Source: Bacilli bacterium | GTDB lineage: Bacteria > Bacillota_I > Bacilli_A > RF39 > UBA660 | DNA length: 64,000 bases | Reading direction: 5' to 3' | Assembly (NCBI GenBank): GCA_017409025.1 | Contig: JAFQTN010000011.1 | Coordinates: 39,794 to 103,793, forward strand | Part shown: one piece after another, positions 7,231 through 15,446 of the stretch | Position numbering within the stretch: the first letter of the stretch is position 1 | How the letters are laid out: the number at the start of each line of letters is the position of its first letter | Translations under genes and position numbers: made by a program | Notes under the pieces: generated by a model | Told to the model about the DNA's origin: nothing | Database searches by the model: none | Seen by the model: the letters and a program-made list of their open reading frames with translations, nothing else

Positions 7231-8556
7231 ATGTATGATGGAAAACAAGTATTAAGATTTGTTAATAATTATAAAACTAAAGATTTATATCTTATAGGTA
7301 ATGAAATGAATAAAAGAATTGGTACAGGCAATTATGATTCGGAAAGAACTAAATTTAATGTACATTATAAAGATATTAATAAGAGTAATTTATACCAAGA
7401 AGTTAAATCCATTTTAGAAGATAGAGATATTGAATATTCTCATAAGACTAAAACAAATATATTAAATGGTGTAACATTTACAAGTGGCCCAGAGTTTTTT
7501 ATGACTCTAGGTTTACCATTTAAAGAAACTGATAGGATTTATCAATCAGGCGATAAGAAAGGTCAAAATATATTAGTACCCGATATTAAATCTAAAAATG
7601 ATATTCCTTATGAAGTAACTAAATATTTTGATTGTTGTATGAAGTTTTTAGAAAATTTAGTTGGTAAAGAAAACATAGTAATGGCACAAGTTCATTATGA
7701 TGAAGATACTCCTCACCTACAAGCTTACTTCTTACCTATTGTTAATGAAGTTAAAAGGAAATGTTATAAACGAGATTCAGAAGGAAACTTAATTAAAGAA
7801 AATGATAAAACTATATTACTTAGAGATAAGGATAATAAAATTATTTATGAATCTGTTAAAGGTAACTTTTTAAATAACGATCAATTTTGGAAAGATTTAG
7901 GTGGAAGAAATTCTTTTTATAATATTCAAGATAAATTTAATAAATATATTACTGATTGCGGTTATAAATTAGATAGAGGTAATATTGGATCTAATAAAGT
8001 TCATCAAACCAAATTAGAATATAAAATAAATGAATTAAAATCCGAAATGAATAATTTATATAAAAACATTGAAAATTACAATATTGAATTAAATAAATCT
8101 AAAGAAGTTTTAGAAAATAAAGTTAAAAATAATAATTTAAATATTAAGAAAAATATTATTGGATATAGTTCTAAGGATGTTGAAAAGTTAATTGACTACT
8201 CTACTAATTTAGAAAGATTAAATAATATAAACAAAAACAAATTAGATTCTAATGAAAAAACTATTAACAGATTATCAATAGAAAATAATTTTTATAAGAC
8301 TAATAAAGAATTAATTGATAGTAAAAAATATATTTATAAACAAAATATAGAATTAAAAAATAAAGGTGATGAAATTGATTATTGGAGAAATGCTTTTAAA
8401 AAAGTATCTAGTGCTTTAGATATTAAATTAAATAGAAAACCTATGAGATATGTAAGTGATTATATTAGCTTAGCTGATTCGATTAAAGCTGCTAATAAGC
8501 TTAATAAAGAAACAGAAGAAGCTGCTGATGAATTTCACAAGTTATTTGAATTATAG
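7231..8556 (+). CDS. MobV/Mob_Pre relaxase of element A
   Basis: A 441-residue plasmid-mobilization relaxase that would nick oriT and pilot the DNA strand. Motif I is seen as NYDSERTKFNVHYK (residues 34-47) and motif III as HYDEDTPHLQ (155-164). The third metal-ligand position of the usual HxDExTPHxH is Q164 here, while the element B paralogue has H. A long coiled coil follows from about residue 265 (repeated lysine, asparagine and leucine). Start ATG 7231 follows AAGGAGG. The gene is preceded by the HEPN cargo terminator, so its transcription may depend on readthrough. Confidence 0.88.
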   Translation: MYDGKQVLRFVNNYKTKDLYLIGNEMNKRIGTGNYDSERTKFNVHYKDINKSNLYQEVKSILEDRDIEYSHKTKTNILNGVTFTSGPEFFMTLGLPFKETDRIYQSGDKKGQNILVPDIKSKNDIPYEVTKYFDCCMKFLENLVGKENIVMAQVHYDEDTPHLQAYFLPIVNEVKRKCYKRDSEGNLIKENDKTILLRDKDNKIIYESVKGNFLNNDQFWKDLGGRNSFYNIQDKFNKYITDCGYKLDRGNIGSNKVHQTKLEYKINELKSEMNNLYKNIENYNIELNKSKEVLENKVKNNNLNIKKNIIGYSSKDVEKLIDYSTNLERLNNINKNKLDSNEKTINRLSIENNFYKTNKELIDSKKYIYKQNIELKNKGDEIDYWRNAFKKVSSALDIKLNRKPMRYVSDYISLADSIKAANKLNKETEEAADEFHKLFEL

Positions 8557-8572
8557 AAAGGATGTGATATTT

Positions 8573-9832
8573 ATATCAATAAGACAAGCTAAAAATAATG
8601 AATGTACAAAAGATGGTAGAAGTTGGTATGTTGATTTAACATATAGAGATTTATTAGGAAAAAGATGCAGGTACCATTCTAAAAAATTTGCAACTCGTAG
8701 AGAAGCAAAAGATCATGAAGCCGAGTTTAAAGTAAAAATTAAAACTCAAACGGAGTTTACTAATTTAACTTTTAAAGATTTAATACAAGAGCACTATCAA
8801 TATCAACAAGATAAAGTTAAAGTAACTACTCTATCTAATTATAAAAATATGATGGTATATTTAGAGCCATTAGAAAATATTAAATTAGAGTCTTTTAATA
8901 TTAGACACTTTGAAATGTGGAGACAATTTATGAATAGCAAACCTATTTCTACTAGATATAAAAATGGTGTTTATAAATACTTAAAAGCACTAATGAATTT
9001 TGGTACTAAGTGGTATGATATTAACTTTGTTAAAGTTTATAATAAAATGACTAATTTCACTAATCCAAATGAAAGAAAAAAAGAAATGCTATTTTATACA
9101 TTAGATGAGTTTCAAAGATTCTTATCTGTAGAAACCAATTTAAAATTTAGATGTGCATTTCAAACTTTATTTTATTGTGGACTTAGAAACGGTGAATTAA
9201 GAGGATTAACTTGGAATGATATTGATTTTAATAGAAGTACTTTAACTGTTAATAAAAATATTGTTAAAGTCCCTGACCCTAAAACTGGTAAACCTTATAC
9301 TGTTACTAGTCCTAAAACAAGTTCAAGTTATAGAACTATCCCTATTCCAAATTTCTTATTAAAAGATTTATCTGATTTATACAATGACGATGCTAACTAT
9401 TATGGTTTCAGAGAATCTTGGTATGTATTTGGTAATATTGATCCATTATCTGCTACTACTCTATTAGATAGAAAAACAAAGAATGCTTTTATGGCTAGAG
9501 TTAAAGATATAAGAATACATGACTTTAGACATAGTTGTGCTTCTTTATTAATAGATAGTGGTGCTAATATCACTTTAGTTGCTAAATATCTTGGACATAC
9601 TAAAATCGACGAAACATTAAATACCTATTCCCATATGTATCAAAATAGACTTGATACTATTGTTAATATTATCGAACTACAAAATAGTAGATTAAATAAT
9701 AAAGTTATTGAAGCTAAACCAATTATATTATTGGAACATAAAGAAACATTACCCGAACCCGAAGAAGAATCGTATGATTACGAAGAATATGAAATGATAA
9801 AGCCTAAAAACAAAGATGACCTAGTCCTTTAA
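8573..9832 (+). CDS. int: Tyrosine integrase of element A
   Basis: Phage-type tyrosine recombinase for integration and excision of element A. An N-terminal arm-binding domain (SWYVDLTYRDLLGKRCRY), a SAM-like core-binding domain and a catalytic domain with R in YCGLRNGELRGL, K in KTSSSYRT, HDFRHSCASLL, LGHTKIDETLNTYSHMY are all visible. Start is uncertain: the ribosome site AAGGATGTGAT at 8558-8568 leaves ATA at 8573 best spaced; GTG 8564 is inside that site, and ATG 8528 in the relaxase gene has no ribosome site. The C terminus has an acidic tail of about 45 residues missing from the element B enzyme. Confidence 0.9.
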   Translation: MSIRQAKNNECTKDGRSWYVDLTYRDLLGKRCRYHSKKFATRREAKDHEAEFKVKIKTQTEFTNLTFKDLIQEHYQYQQDKVKVTTLSNYKNMMVYLEPLENIKLESFNIRHFEMWRQFMNSKPISTRYKNGVYKYLKALMNFGTKWYDINFVKVYNKMTNFTNPNERKKEMLFYTLDEFQRFLSVETNLKFRCAFQTLFYCGLRNGELRGLTWNDIDFNRSTLTVNKNIVKVPDPKTGKPYTVTSPKTSSSYRTIPIPNFLLKDLSDLYNDDANYYGFRESWYVFGNIDPLSATTLLDRKTKNAFMARVKDIRIHDFRHSCASLLIDSGANITLVAKYLGHTKIDETLNTYSHMYQNRLDTIVNIIELQNSRLNNKVIEAKPIILLEHKETLPEPEEESYDYEEYEMIKPKNKDDLVL

Positions 9833-9851
9833 CGGACTAGGTCTCTTTTTT
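9818..9851. terminator. Bidirectional terminator after integrase A
   Basis: GACCTAGTCC/GGACTAGGTC hairpin (9818-9843) followed by CTTTTTTTG. It contains the integrase stop codon and separates it from the convergent helicase gene. Confidence 0.85.
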
Positions 9852-9853
9852 TG

Positions 9854-12184
9854 TTATAAATAATTATCTATTTCTAATATTTCTTCTTCGGTAAATTTTT
9901 CTAAATCCTTAAATAAAATTTGATTTTCATCTATTTTATCGACTTTATCTTTAAGCCACTCTATTGTTTCAAAATCAAATCCATATCTTAATAGCATTAT
10001 TTCTTTTTCATCAGCACTACCATATTTTATATATAAAGACATTTTTTTAGCGCGTATATCACTATTTTTGATAAACAATTCATTAAACACAGCATAATAA
10101 ATATCCTTTAGTTTAAAATTTATTATTTTATCAATATAGTCATAAGTATCAAAAGCCACCAAATCATAACTTACTTTATATGCAGGCATGTCATAAGCAA
10201 ACAACGGAATAAATCTTAAATTTTTATCAGGAATATCAGAGCATTTCATAGTTGGTATAACTTTAATATTATCAACTTCTATTTCAAAGTTTTTTTCATC
10301 ATATTTTTTATTTTTATATTTTGATAAAAGCTTTTTTATTGCATTATTTTGCCTAATATAAGAATATCTATATCCCACAATTTGTTTAAATGTTTTTCCA
10401 TGTATTTGCCATAATAATATTCTAACACAACTAGACAAAATACTTTGTTCTCCCGGAGATAATTCTCTACCATTTAAATAATATTTGTATATTTCCTTAA
10501 AATAATTATAAATTTGGTCCTTTGTTGTTCTGTCAAATTCAGAAAATTCTTGTTCTGTTATGATATTATTATTATTAAATAACATCTTTAATAAATTATC
10601 TGCAATAGTTAATACTTCATCTTTTGTTAACCTCTTAACATCTTCTATCGGCAAATTATATTCATCATTAAAGGTATCATTTACTATTGCGTCTTTATAA
10701 TTTTGAACATCTTCAGGAACTTCTTCATTAGTATCAAGTAATGATTCAGCACTAATAGTAGACTCATTAATAAGAATTTTTCTCAAATCGCTTTTGTTTG
10801 AATCCTTAATTACTACAATACCATAATCAAATTTGGGATTAAGTGTACTTCTTCCTGCTCGGCCTATAAGGTTTTTCATTTCTAAAGGTTTATTTTCAAA
10901 ACGATCGAGTACTACTATATCAAAAGGCATATTTATTCCTTGCACTAAAGTGGATGTTGAAAAACATAAATTGCAAAATCCCATTTTCGTTAATTCTTCT
11001 ATTATCATTCTTGCTTTTAATGGCAAAGAGCCATGATGTAATATTATTCCACGTCTCAATAAGTAGGACATTTGTGAGTAACCATATTTTTTATTATCAC
11101 TACTTGTCCCCATATATTTGTCAAACTTATTTATTAATTCTAAAGCTTTTAAATCAGATATTTCTTCACAGCATTCACAATATTTTGAATAGTTTTCCAG
11201 TATTTTTTCATTTAATATTTTGCTTTTTGATGTATAGACTAATACACTACCTCCATTTTCTAAAGCTCTTTTTATTGGATCAAAACTAATTGCAATTTTG
11301 TTATTTCCCATAATTTCTTTGTTTATGCCAAAAATCGAGAATTTATTATTCTCTTTAGAAAAAAATATTTGCCCCACATTTTTTTCTTTATAACTATGAT
11401 AATTGGATATATCATCCATCATATGATTTTTTACAAGTTGTGCATTAGGATTGCTCACATATGGAAAAGCAAACAACATTTTGGTGTTTGGAAAATTATT
11501 TTTTATTCTTCTTACTAACGAATCAAAAACAATACCTCTACTACCTTTTTCATCGCTTAATTGTGCCTCATCAAACAATACCAAATCTAATTTTATTAAT
11601 TCTTTAAATTTAAATACTTCTTTTGCTCTTTCTGGAGTAACAATAAATATATTTCTTCTATTGCTATTTTTATTTATAAAATCTATATAAGTTAATATAT
11701 TAACTTTATTATATTTAAAAATTTCTTTTACCTTTATATAATATTCATTTATTAATGCTCTTGATGGAACAATAATTAATATATCATTAATATTTTTTAT
11801 CAATAAATCTCTAAATACATATGATTTTCCTGTACTAGTTGCAGCTGAAAAACTAAAATATTTATTATCATTTACATTATTTATTATATCCATTTGAACA
11901 GGGGTAAAATGTTGCCCATAGCTTTCATAGATAGAACTTCCATAATCTTGCATTATTAGAGCCTTTAACGAACTAGATTTAACATTTTTGAAAAATAGAC
12001 CCATTAAATTTATTATTTCTTCTTCATAATTAGCAAAAATATCTGGATGAAAATATTTTATAAATGATAATATTTCCAAATCAGAGCGATTAATTGGCCC
12101 CTTTTCATAGATATTGTTTACTACTGTTTCTATTATATTGTCTATATCTTCTCTTAAAATTATTTTTTTTAATAGGTCATTCAT
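9854..12184 (-). CDS. DEAD/DEAH SF2 helicase, HamB-like defence subunit
   Basis: A 776-residue superfamily 2 helicase. Q-motif-like HFTPVQ then Walker A AATSTGKSYVF (near residue 114), DEAQ box LVLFDEAQ (near 204), motif IV region, and SKI2-like motif VI LIGRAGRSTLNPKFDYG near 440. The arrangement, immediately downstream of and overlapping a small PD-(D/E)xK protein by 8 bases, matches Hachiman (HamAB) anti-phage systems; AbpAB-like systems are an alternative with similar parts. Both genes are convergent with the integrase, so this is cargo at the right end of element A. Helicase call is firm, system name is tentative. Confidence 0.75.
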   Translation of the reverse strand: MNDLLKKIILREDIDNIIETVVNNIYEKGPINRSDLEILSFIKYFHPDIFANYEEEIINLMGLFFKNVKSSSLKALIMQDYGSSIYESYGQHFTPVQMDIINNVNDNKYFSFSAATSTGKSYVFRDLLIKNINDILIIVPSRALINEYYIKVKEIFKYNKVNILTYIDFINKNSNRRNIFIVTPERAKEVFKFKELIKLDLVLFDEAQLSDEKGSRGIVFDSLVRRIKNNFPNTKMLFAFPYVSNPNAQLVKNHMMDDISNYHSYKEKNVGQIFFSKENNKFSIFGINKEIMGNNKIAISFDPIKRALENGGSVLVYTSKSKILNEKILENYSKYCECCEEISDLKALELINKFDKYMGTSSDNKKYGYSQMSYLLRRGIILHHGSLPLKARMIIEELTKMGFCNLCFSTSTLVQGINMPFDIVVLDRFENKPLEMKNLIGRAGRSTLNPKFDYGIVVIKDSNKSDLRKILINESTISAESLLDTNEEVPEDVQNYKDAIVNDTFNDEYNLPIEDVKRLTKDEVLTIADNLLKMLFNNNNIITEQEFSEFDRTTKDQIYNYFKEIYKYYLNGRELSPGEQSILSSCVRILLWQIHGKTFKQIVGYRYSYIRQNNAIKKLLSKYKNKKYDEKNFEIEVDNIKVIPTMKCSDIPDKNLRFIPLFAYDMPAYKVSYDLVAFDTYDYIDKIINFKLKDIYYAVFNELFIKNSDIRAKKMSLYIKYGSADEKEIMLLRYGFDFETIEWLKDKVDKIDENQILFKDLEKFTEEEILEIDNYL

Positions 12185-12887
12185 TAATATCCACCGCCAC
12201 TAACAATAATTCATCATAAATTAATAACTTTTGAAACGAAGGATTTTTACATACATGTTCTATTAAGTTTACATCAGAAATTCTTGTTGAAGAAAATGCT
12301 GCGGCATATCCTTTTCTATTATTTTCAAAATTTGTAATAGCACTGTCTGATACTAAGTTATCTAAATCAACTATTTCCATCAAATCTTTTTTTAAATTAA
12401 TAAATTTATTTATTTGAGATAAGGAACTATTATATGCATTTTCTCCACATATATATTTTGCTTCACCAAAAATTATTTTATTGTTTGTACTTTCTGAATG
12501 AAAGTCAAATCCAGGGTTACCAGAACTTTTTTCTTTCCACAATTCTGCCAACGGTATATGTATATAATTTAAATTATCTGATAACGCTTGCTTGCCCAAA
12601 ACAGAAATAATATATTCTCCTGCTTCACTAGCAATAATATCATTTTCACATAATTTTAATTTGCTGCTAATTTTTTCAATTGTTTTATCCGCTCTTTCCT
12701 CAATACTTTTTCGTATTATGTCTTTTTTATATTTATTAATCCAAGATTTATTTAATATTTCATTATAAATTAACTTCAATGTATCATTCAGCGGATAAGG
12801 ATTAATTCTTATAAATATTACTTTGGGATTATTTGAAGCAAATTTTTTCATTTTTTCTGATAAATCAATTATTGATACTACTTCCAT
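12177..12887 (-). CDS. PD-(D/E)xK nuclease, HamA-like (DUF1837) subunit
   Basis: A 236-residue protein with a likely PD-(D/E)xK nuclease core: D in NPGFDFHSE followed by the beta strand IIFGEAKYI carrying E-A-K. This agrees with the E-x-K site of HamA (DUF1837) proteins. ATG 12885-12887 is chosen because AAAGGAG precedes it; a ten-residue longer form would have to use a weak start. It overlaps the helicase start by 8 bases, so the two are co-translated. In Hachiman, HamA is held inactive by HamB until DNA damage or phage attack; that mechanism is transferred by analogy only. Confidence 0.65.
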   Translation of the reverse strand: MEVVSIIDLSEKMKKFASNNPKVIFIRINPYPLNDTLKLIYNEILNKSWINKYKKDIIRKSIEERADKTIEKISSKLKLCENDIIASEAGEYIISVLGKQALSDNLNYIHIPLAELWKEKSSGNPGFDFHSESTNNKIIFGEAKYICGENAYNSSLSQINKFINLKKDLMEIVDLDNLVSDSAITNFENNRKGYAAAFSSTRISDVNLIEHVCKNPSFQKLLIYDELLLVAVDINE

Positions 12888-12901
12888 TCTTACTCCTTTA
12901 C

Positions 12902-12958
12902 TACTAAAAAACGCCAATACAAAAACCTATTAAATTAATAAGCCTGTACTAGCGCCTC
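12902..12958 (-). terminator. Long terminator-like hairpin between Fic and hamA
   Basis: On the minus strand CGC-TA-GTACA...TGTAT-TG-GCG closes an AT-rich inner hairpin and is followed by six T. It lies just downstream of the fic stop and just upstream of the nuclease gene, so it could limit readthrough or act as an attenuator. Confidence 0.5.
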
Positions 12959-12967
12959 TTTTTAATT

Positions 12968-13810
12968 CTATTTATTAAATAATTCTTCTACAATTAAATC
13001 TCTTGAATGTAAGTTATTATTCTTTCCTAACAATAAGTTTTCATAGAATTTAATTAAGAAACTATTATCTTGTTTTATATTTAAATAATTATTAAAATAA
13101 TTACTTCTTACTAATGCATTTCTATAATAAACTGATTTTTCTTTGAACATAGTGTTATCTACATCATATCCAAGTGATACTAAATACTTTTCTATAAATA
13201 GTGCTGTAGTTCTAGTATTACCTTCTCTAAATGGATGTATTTGCCATATGCTTGAAGAAAAGTTAGTTATATTATTAATTACATCAACTATATTCATTTC
13301 ATTATAGTTTTTATTTTTTTCTAATGATATATCATAATCTAATGATTGTTCTAATAATTTGCAATCACCATAAGCAACTGAATCATTATTTAAAATTCTT
13401 TCGTGTTTAGAAAAGTCTACTTTTCTAAATTCCCCTGCAAATTCATAAACATCTTTAAATAAATATTCATGAATATATTTTATATAATCTACTGATAGTT
13501 CAAAATTATCTTCTTCTAATAATTGAACTATTCTAGTAGAAACTAGATCACATTCAAATTCATCTTGAATTGTTTTATCAGTTTTATCTTTTTCTACATA
13601 GTATTGTTTTAATTCGTGTTCTACTTCATAAATTGTTTTTTCACCTGTTACATTTTCTTGTAACAACTTTTCTAAATACTTAGATGGTTTTAAGTTATCA
13701 ACTTCTTGAAGTCCAATAGCCATATCCCATTGTAATTGTTTTACATAGTTTTTAGGTGTTTTTGTTTCAATATAATCATTTATACTTGAATCTAATTCTC
13801 TTTCAGACAT
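12968..13810 (-). CDS. Fic-domain protein
   Basis: A 280-residue Fic protein, expected to transfer AMP or another nucleotide moiety to a target protein. The core motif is HPFREGNTRT near residue 192, with T where many Fic enzymes have G or K (HPFxxGN[GK]R). The N-terminal 75 residues include LKPSKYLEKLLQENVTGEKT, a helical region similar to those that precede the Fic fold in single-chain regulated enzymes. It has its own promoter at 13832-13860 and a ribosome site GGAGG. It is cargo of element A and could act as a toxin or defence factor; no separate antitoxin gene is seen. Confidence 0.85.
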   Translation of the reverse strand: MSERELDSSINDYIETKTPKNYVKQLQWDMAIGLQEVDNLKPSKYLEKLLQENVTGEKTIYEVEHELKQYYVEKDKTDKTIQDEFECDLVSTRIVQLLEEDNFELSVDYIKYIHEYLFKDVYEFAGEFRKVDFSKHERILNNDSVAYGDCKLLEQSLDYDISLEKNKNYNEMNIVDVINNITNFSSSIWQIHPFREGNTRTTALFIEKYLVSLGYDVDNTMFKEKSVYYRNALVRSNYFNNYLNIKQDNSFLIKFYENLLLGKNNNLHSRDLIVEELFNK

Positions 13811-13831
13811 CTTAGCACCTCCACTAATAAC

Positions 13832-13860
13832 ATTATAACAAAAAAGTTCCTATTTGTCAG
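13832..13860 (-). promoter_or_regulatory. Promoter of the Fic gene
   Basis: On minus, CTGACA (13855-13860 on plus as TGTCAG), a 17-base spacer and TATAAT (13832-13837 on plus as ATTATA), close to the GGAGG ribosome site. Confidence 0.65.
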
Positions 13861-13917
13861 TATCATATACAGAAAAAAAGAAAATTCAAAGCACAATTTT
13901 TTCACTTTTATATCTTT

Positions 13918-13959
13918 GACAAATTTACTGATAAAACAATAATCATCAGTAAGTTTGTC
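13918..13959. repeat. 15-bp inverted repeat upstream of Fic promoter
   Basis: GACAAATTTACTGAT and ATCAGTAAGTTTGTC form 15-base arms with a single T/G difference and a 12-base loop. No T run follows on either strand, so it is probably not a terminator. It may be an operator for fic or an accessory site for excision, as it is 30 bases from the integrase arm repeats. Confidence 0.6.
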
Positions 13960-13987
13960 ATAGAAAATTTTAACCTATTTTAAATTT

Positions 13988-14011
13988 GTGTACCTAAAAG
14001 TGTACCTAAAA
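13988..14011. repeat. Arm-type direct repeats GTGTACCTAAAA x2 (element A right end)
   Basis: Exact tandem 12-base repeat at 13988 and 14000, just inside the right attachment core of element A. Element B has a 12-base-spaced pair of a different word, GGGTAGTT, in the corresponding place, so these are likely arm sites matching each integrase's own N-terminal domain. Confidence 0.65.
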
Positions 14012-14026
14012 TTACTTAATAGGTCT

Positions 14027-14037
14027 AAAACCCTTTA
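14027..14037. other. Attachment core of element A (right junction)
   Basis: AAAACCCTTTA, matching the element B core AAAACCCTTATAAA in its first nine bases. It is followed by a terminator-type hairpin, like the core next to the recG terminator. The partner left junction is outside the window. Confidence 0.55.
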
Positions 14038-14045
14038 ATATAAAC

Positions 14046-14067
14046 AAAAATGGAGCCTTTCGGCTCC
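14046..14067 (-). terminator. Terminator hairpin between elements A and B
   Basis: Read on minus: GGAGCC-GAAA-GGCTCC followed by ATTTTTGTTT, preceded by CCCCCTGAA. The same order (CCCCCTGAA, hairpin, T tract, core) is found at the recG terminator. Confidence 0.7.
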
Positions 14068-14114
14068 TTCAGGGGGCAATCTCATATCACGTACTCTTAT
14101 AATTAAAATATATT

Positions 14115-14128
14115 AAAACCCTTATAAA
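14115..14128. other. attL core of element B
   Basis: AAAACCCTTATAAA, exactly repeated at 22350-22363. The two copies bound element B as a 14-bp direct repeat. Confidence 0.8.
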
Positions 14129-14182
14129 TCAACGAATATAATTTAAAAAGGTTTAAATAAAATTATATTAATTTTAACCTTT

Positions 14183-14202
14183 GGGTAGTTGAATGGGTAG
14201 TT
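14183..14202. repeat. Arm-type repeats GGGTAGTT x2, attL side of B
   Basis: Copies at 14183-14190 and 14195-14202, 12 bases apart, as at the attR side (22310 and 22322). The second one also overlaps the ribosome site region of the gene at 14218. Confidence 0.65.
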
Positions 14203-14217
14203 GAAAGGAAGATTTTT

Positions 14218-14616
14218 ATGTTATTAGAAAACAATACAAATAAAGTAATAAATTTAATATATCAATTTGATGATTTAAGCAATATTGATAAAGTAAGATT
14301 AGCAATACATTTGCTAGAAAACAAATATTTTAATGTAGATTTTAATATAGAAGATATAATTAATACATTAAAATCAATTTTAGGTAAATTAGATCCTAAC
14401 TATACTAAAGTAATTACTAATTTTAGTAAATATAAGCATTTATTATTTTTTTCAGCCAAGTATTTAGAACTTACTGAAAAAGAAAAGAAACATTTCTCTA
14501 TTGAAATGATATTTAATATATATGAAACTAACTTTGATGATAATGTAATTAATGAAGAAATAAATAATAATTTATTAGTATATGATTACTATTATTCATT
14601 ATTAGATAATAAATAA
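14218..14616 (+). CDS. Unknown cargo protein of element B (132 aa)
   Basis: A 132-residue, acidic, probably all-helical protein that I do not recognise. There is no signal peptide, membrane segment or catalytic pattern. It is the only rightward gene in the left cargo zone, begins 16 bases after the arm-type repeats with GAAAGGAAG upstream, and has its own terminator at 14623. Because its promoter region coincides with integrase-binding repeats, its expression could be linked to the integrated state. Confidence 0.6.
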   Translation: MLLENNTNKVINLIYQFDDLSNIDKVRLAIHLLENKYFNVDFNIEDIINTLKSILGKLDPNYTKVITNFSKYKHLLFFSAKYLELTEKEKKHFSIEMIFNIYETNFDDNVINEEINNNLLVYDYYYSLLDNK

Positions 14617-14622
14617 AATAAT

Positions 14623-14650
14623 ACCTAGTAGGCATTGCTTACTAGGTTTA
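14623..14650. terminator. Terminator between convergent cargo genes
   Basis: ACCTAGTA (14623-14630) pairs with TACTAGGT (14640-14647), followed by TTATTCTTT. Confidence 0.75.
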
Positions 14651-14664
14651 TTCTTTAAATATAA

Positions 14665-15424
14665 TTATTTTTTAAGTGGAATTCTTTTCTTTACTAATGT
14701 TGGGCCTTTTTCTTCTATATATTCTTTTGCACGCTCACAAGCCAATTCTGTGTATCCTTTGCTTGCCAATTGTTCTTCTAATTCACCTTTTTGCCAAAGT
14801 TTATAATATTCTTCTATACTATACCCTAAATTGCTATATAAAGTTATCCAGCTTTTTAATGCATTTAATTTTTCTAAATCGTTAACTTTTTCAACTCTAA
14901 ACTCACTAATTTCAGTGTTTTTTGTTTTATCTTTTTTTAATTCTTCTAATTTATCTTTTTGAATTTTTAGTTCTTTTTGTAAATATTCATACTCTGCAGC
15001 ATCGGCTCTTCTACTTTTTTTTCCAATGTCTATCTTGCTTGTATGACAGAATCTCCATGATTGTTGTTAATGGTAACATAAATGTACCAACTATTCCTAT
15101 TATTAGTGTGCTATTATTCATTGTTCCAAATATTGTATCAACCATTAGTGTTGTATCAATTCCAAATAAGGGATTGGCAATTATTTTTGCTACAATTAAA
15201 GCAAGAATTGCTGATGGAACTATATATGGGATATAAGGTCTGTTATTTTCCTTATTATTTTTCAAATCTTTTTCTAATTTTAAAATTTTATTTTCTATAT
15301 CTTCAATTAAGTTTTCCTGTATCAATATTTCTTCTAAATTATCACTGTATTCAATTGGTCTAGCACTACCTTTTTCATCTATTACAGTAACATTACCACC
15401 ATTATATATATATTCTTTATTCAT
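14665..15424 (-). pseudogene. Membrane/coiled-coil cargo protein, frameshifted at an A8 tract
   Basis: Reading from ATG 15422-15424, about 137 residues include two hydrophobic segments (IPYIVPSAILALIVAKII and STLIIGIVGTFMLPLTTI), ending at TAG right after the tract A8-G at about 15013-15022. Downstream in the other frame an uninterrupted 110-residue coding stretch continues (SRRADAAEYEYLQKEL..., a coiled coil, then an SLGYSIEEYY-like helical part) to the stop at 14665. Removing one A joins both. It may be a decayed gene, a phase-variable gene, a transcriptional-slippage gene or an assembly error. The final residues GPTLVKKRIPLKK match the tails of the next two proteins. Confidence 0.75.
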
Positions 15425-15446
15425 AGTTTTCAATCTCCTTTATTTA

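Larger units (their letters stand above)
4067..14037. mobile_element. Integrative mobilizable element A (left end not seen)
   Basis: A backbone of repressor, leader, DUF3173-like protein, RepA-like ATPase, candidate oriT, MobV relaxase and tyrosine integrase runs from 4131 to 9832. The right junction core AAAACCCTTTA at 14027-14037 matches the core of element B. Cargo on the right is a Hachiman-like pair and a Fic gene. Cargo on the left probably includes the DUF262 gene and the restriction genes, so the real left end is probably outside the window; the start given here is only where the shared backbone begins. No type IV secretion genes are present, so transfer would need a helper. Confidence 0.75.

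Noticed and set aside
14046..14067. tRNA or tmRNA 3' end as integration target
   Set aside because: The sequence near each core is a short GC hairpin with a T tract, without a T-loop, acceptor stem or CCA-type end.
14676..15236. Plus-strand frames rich in leucine and phenylalanine
   Set aside because: Antisense of the minus-strand coiled-coil and membrane coding region; no ribosome sites.
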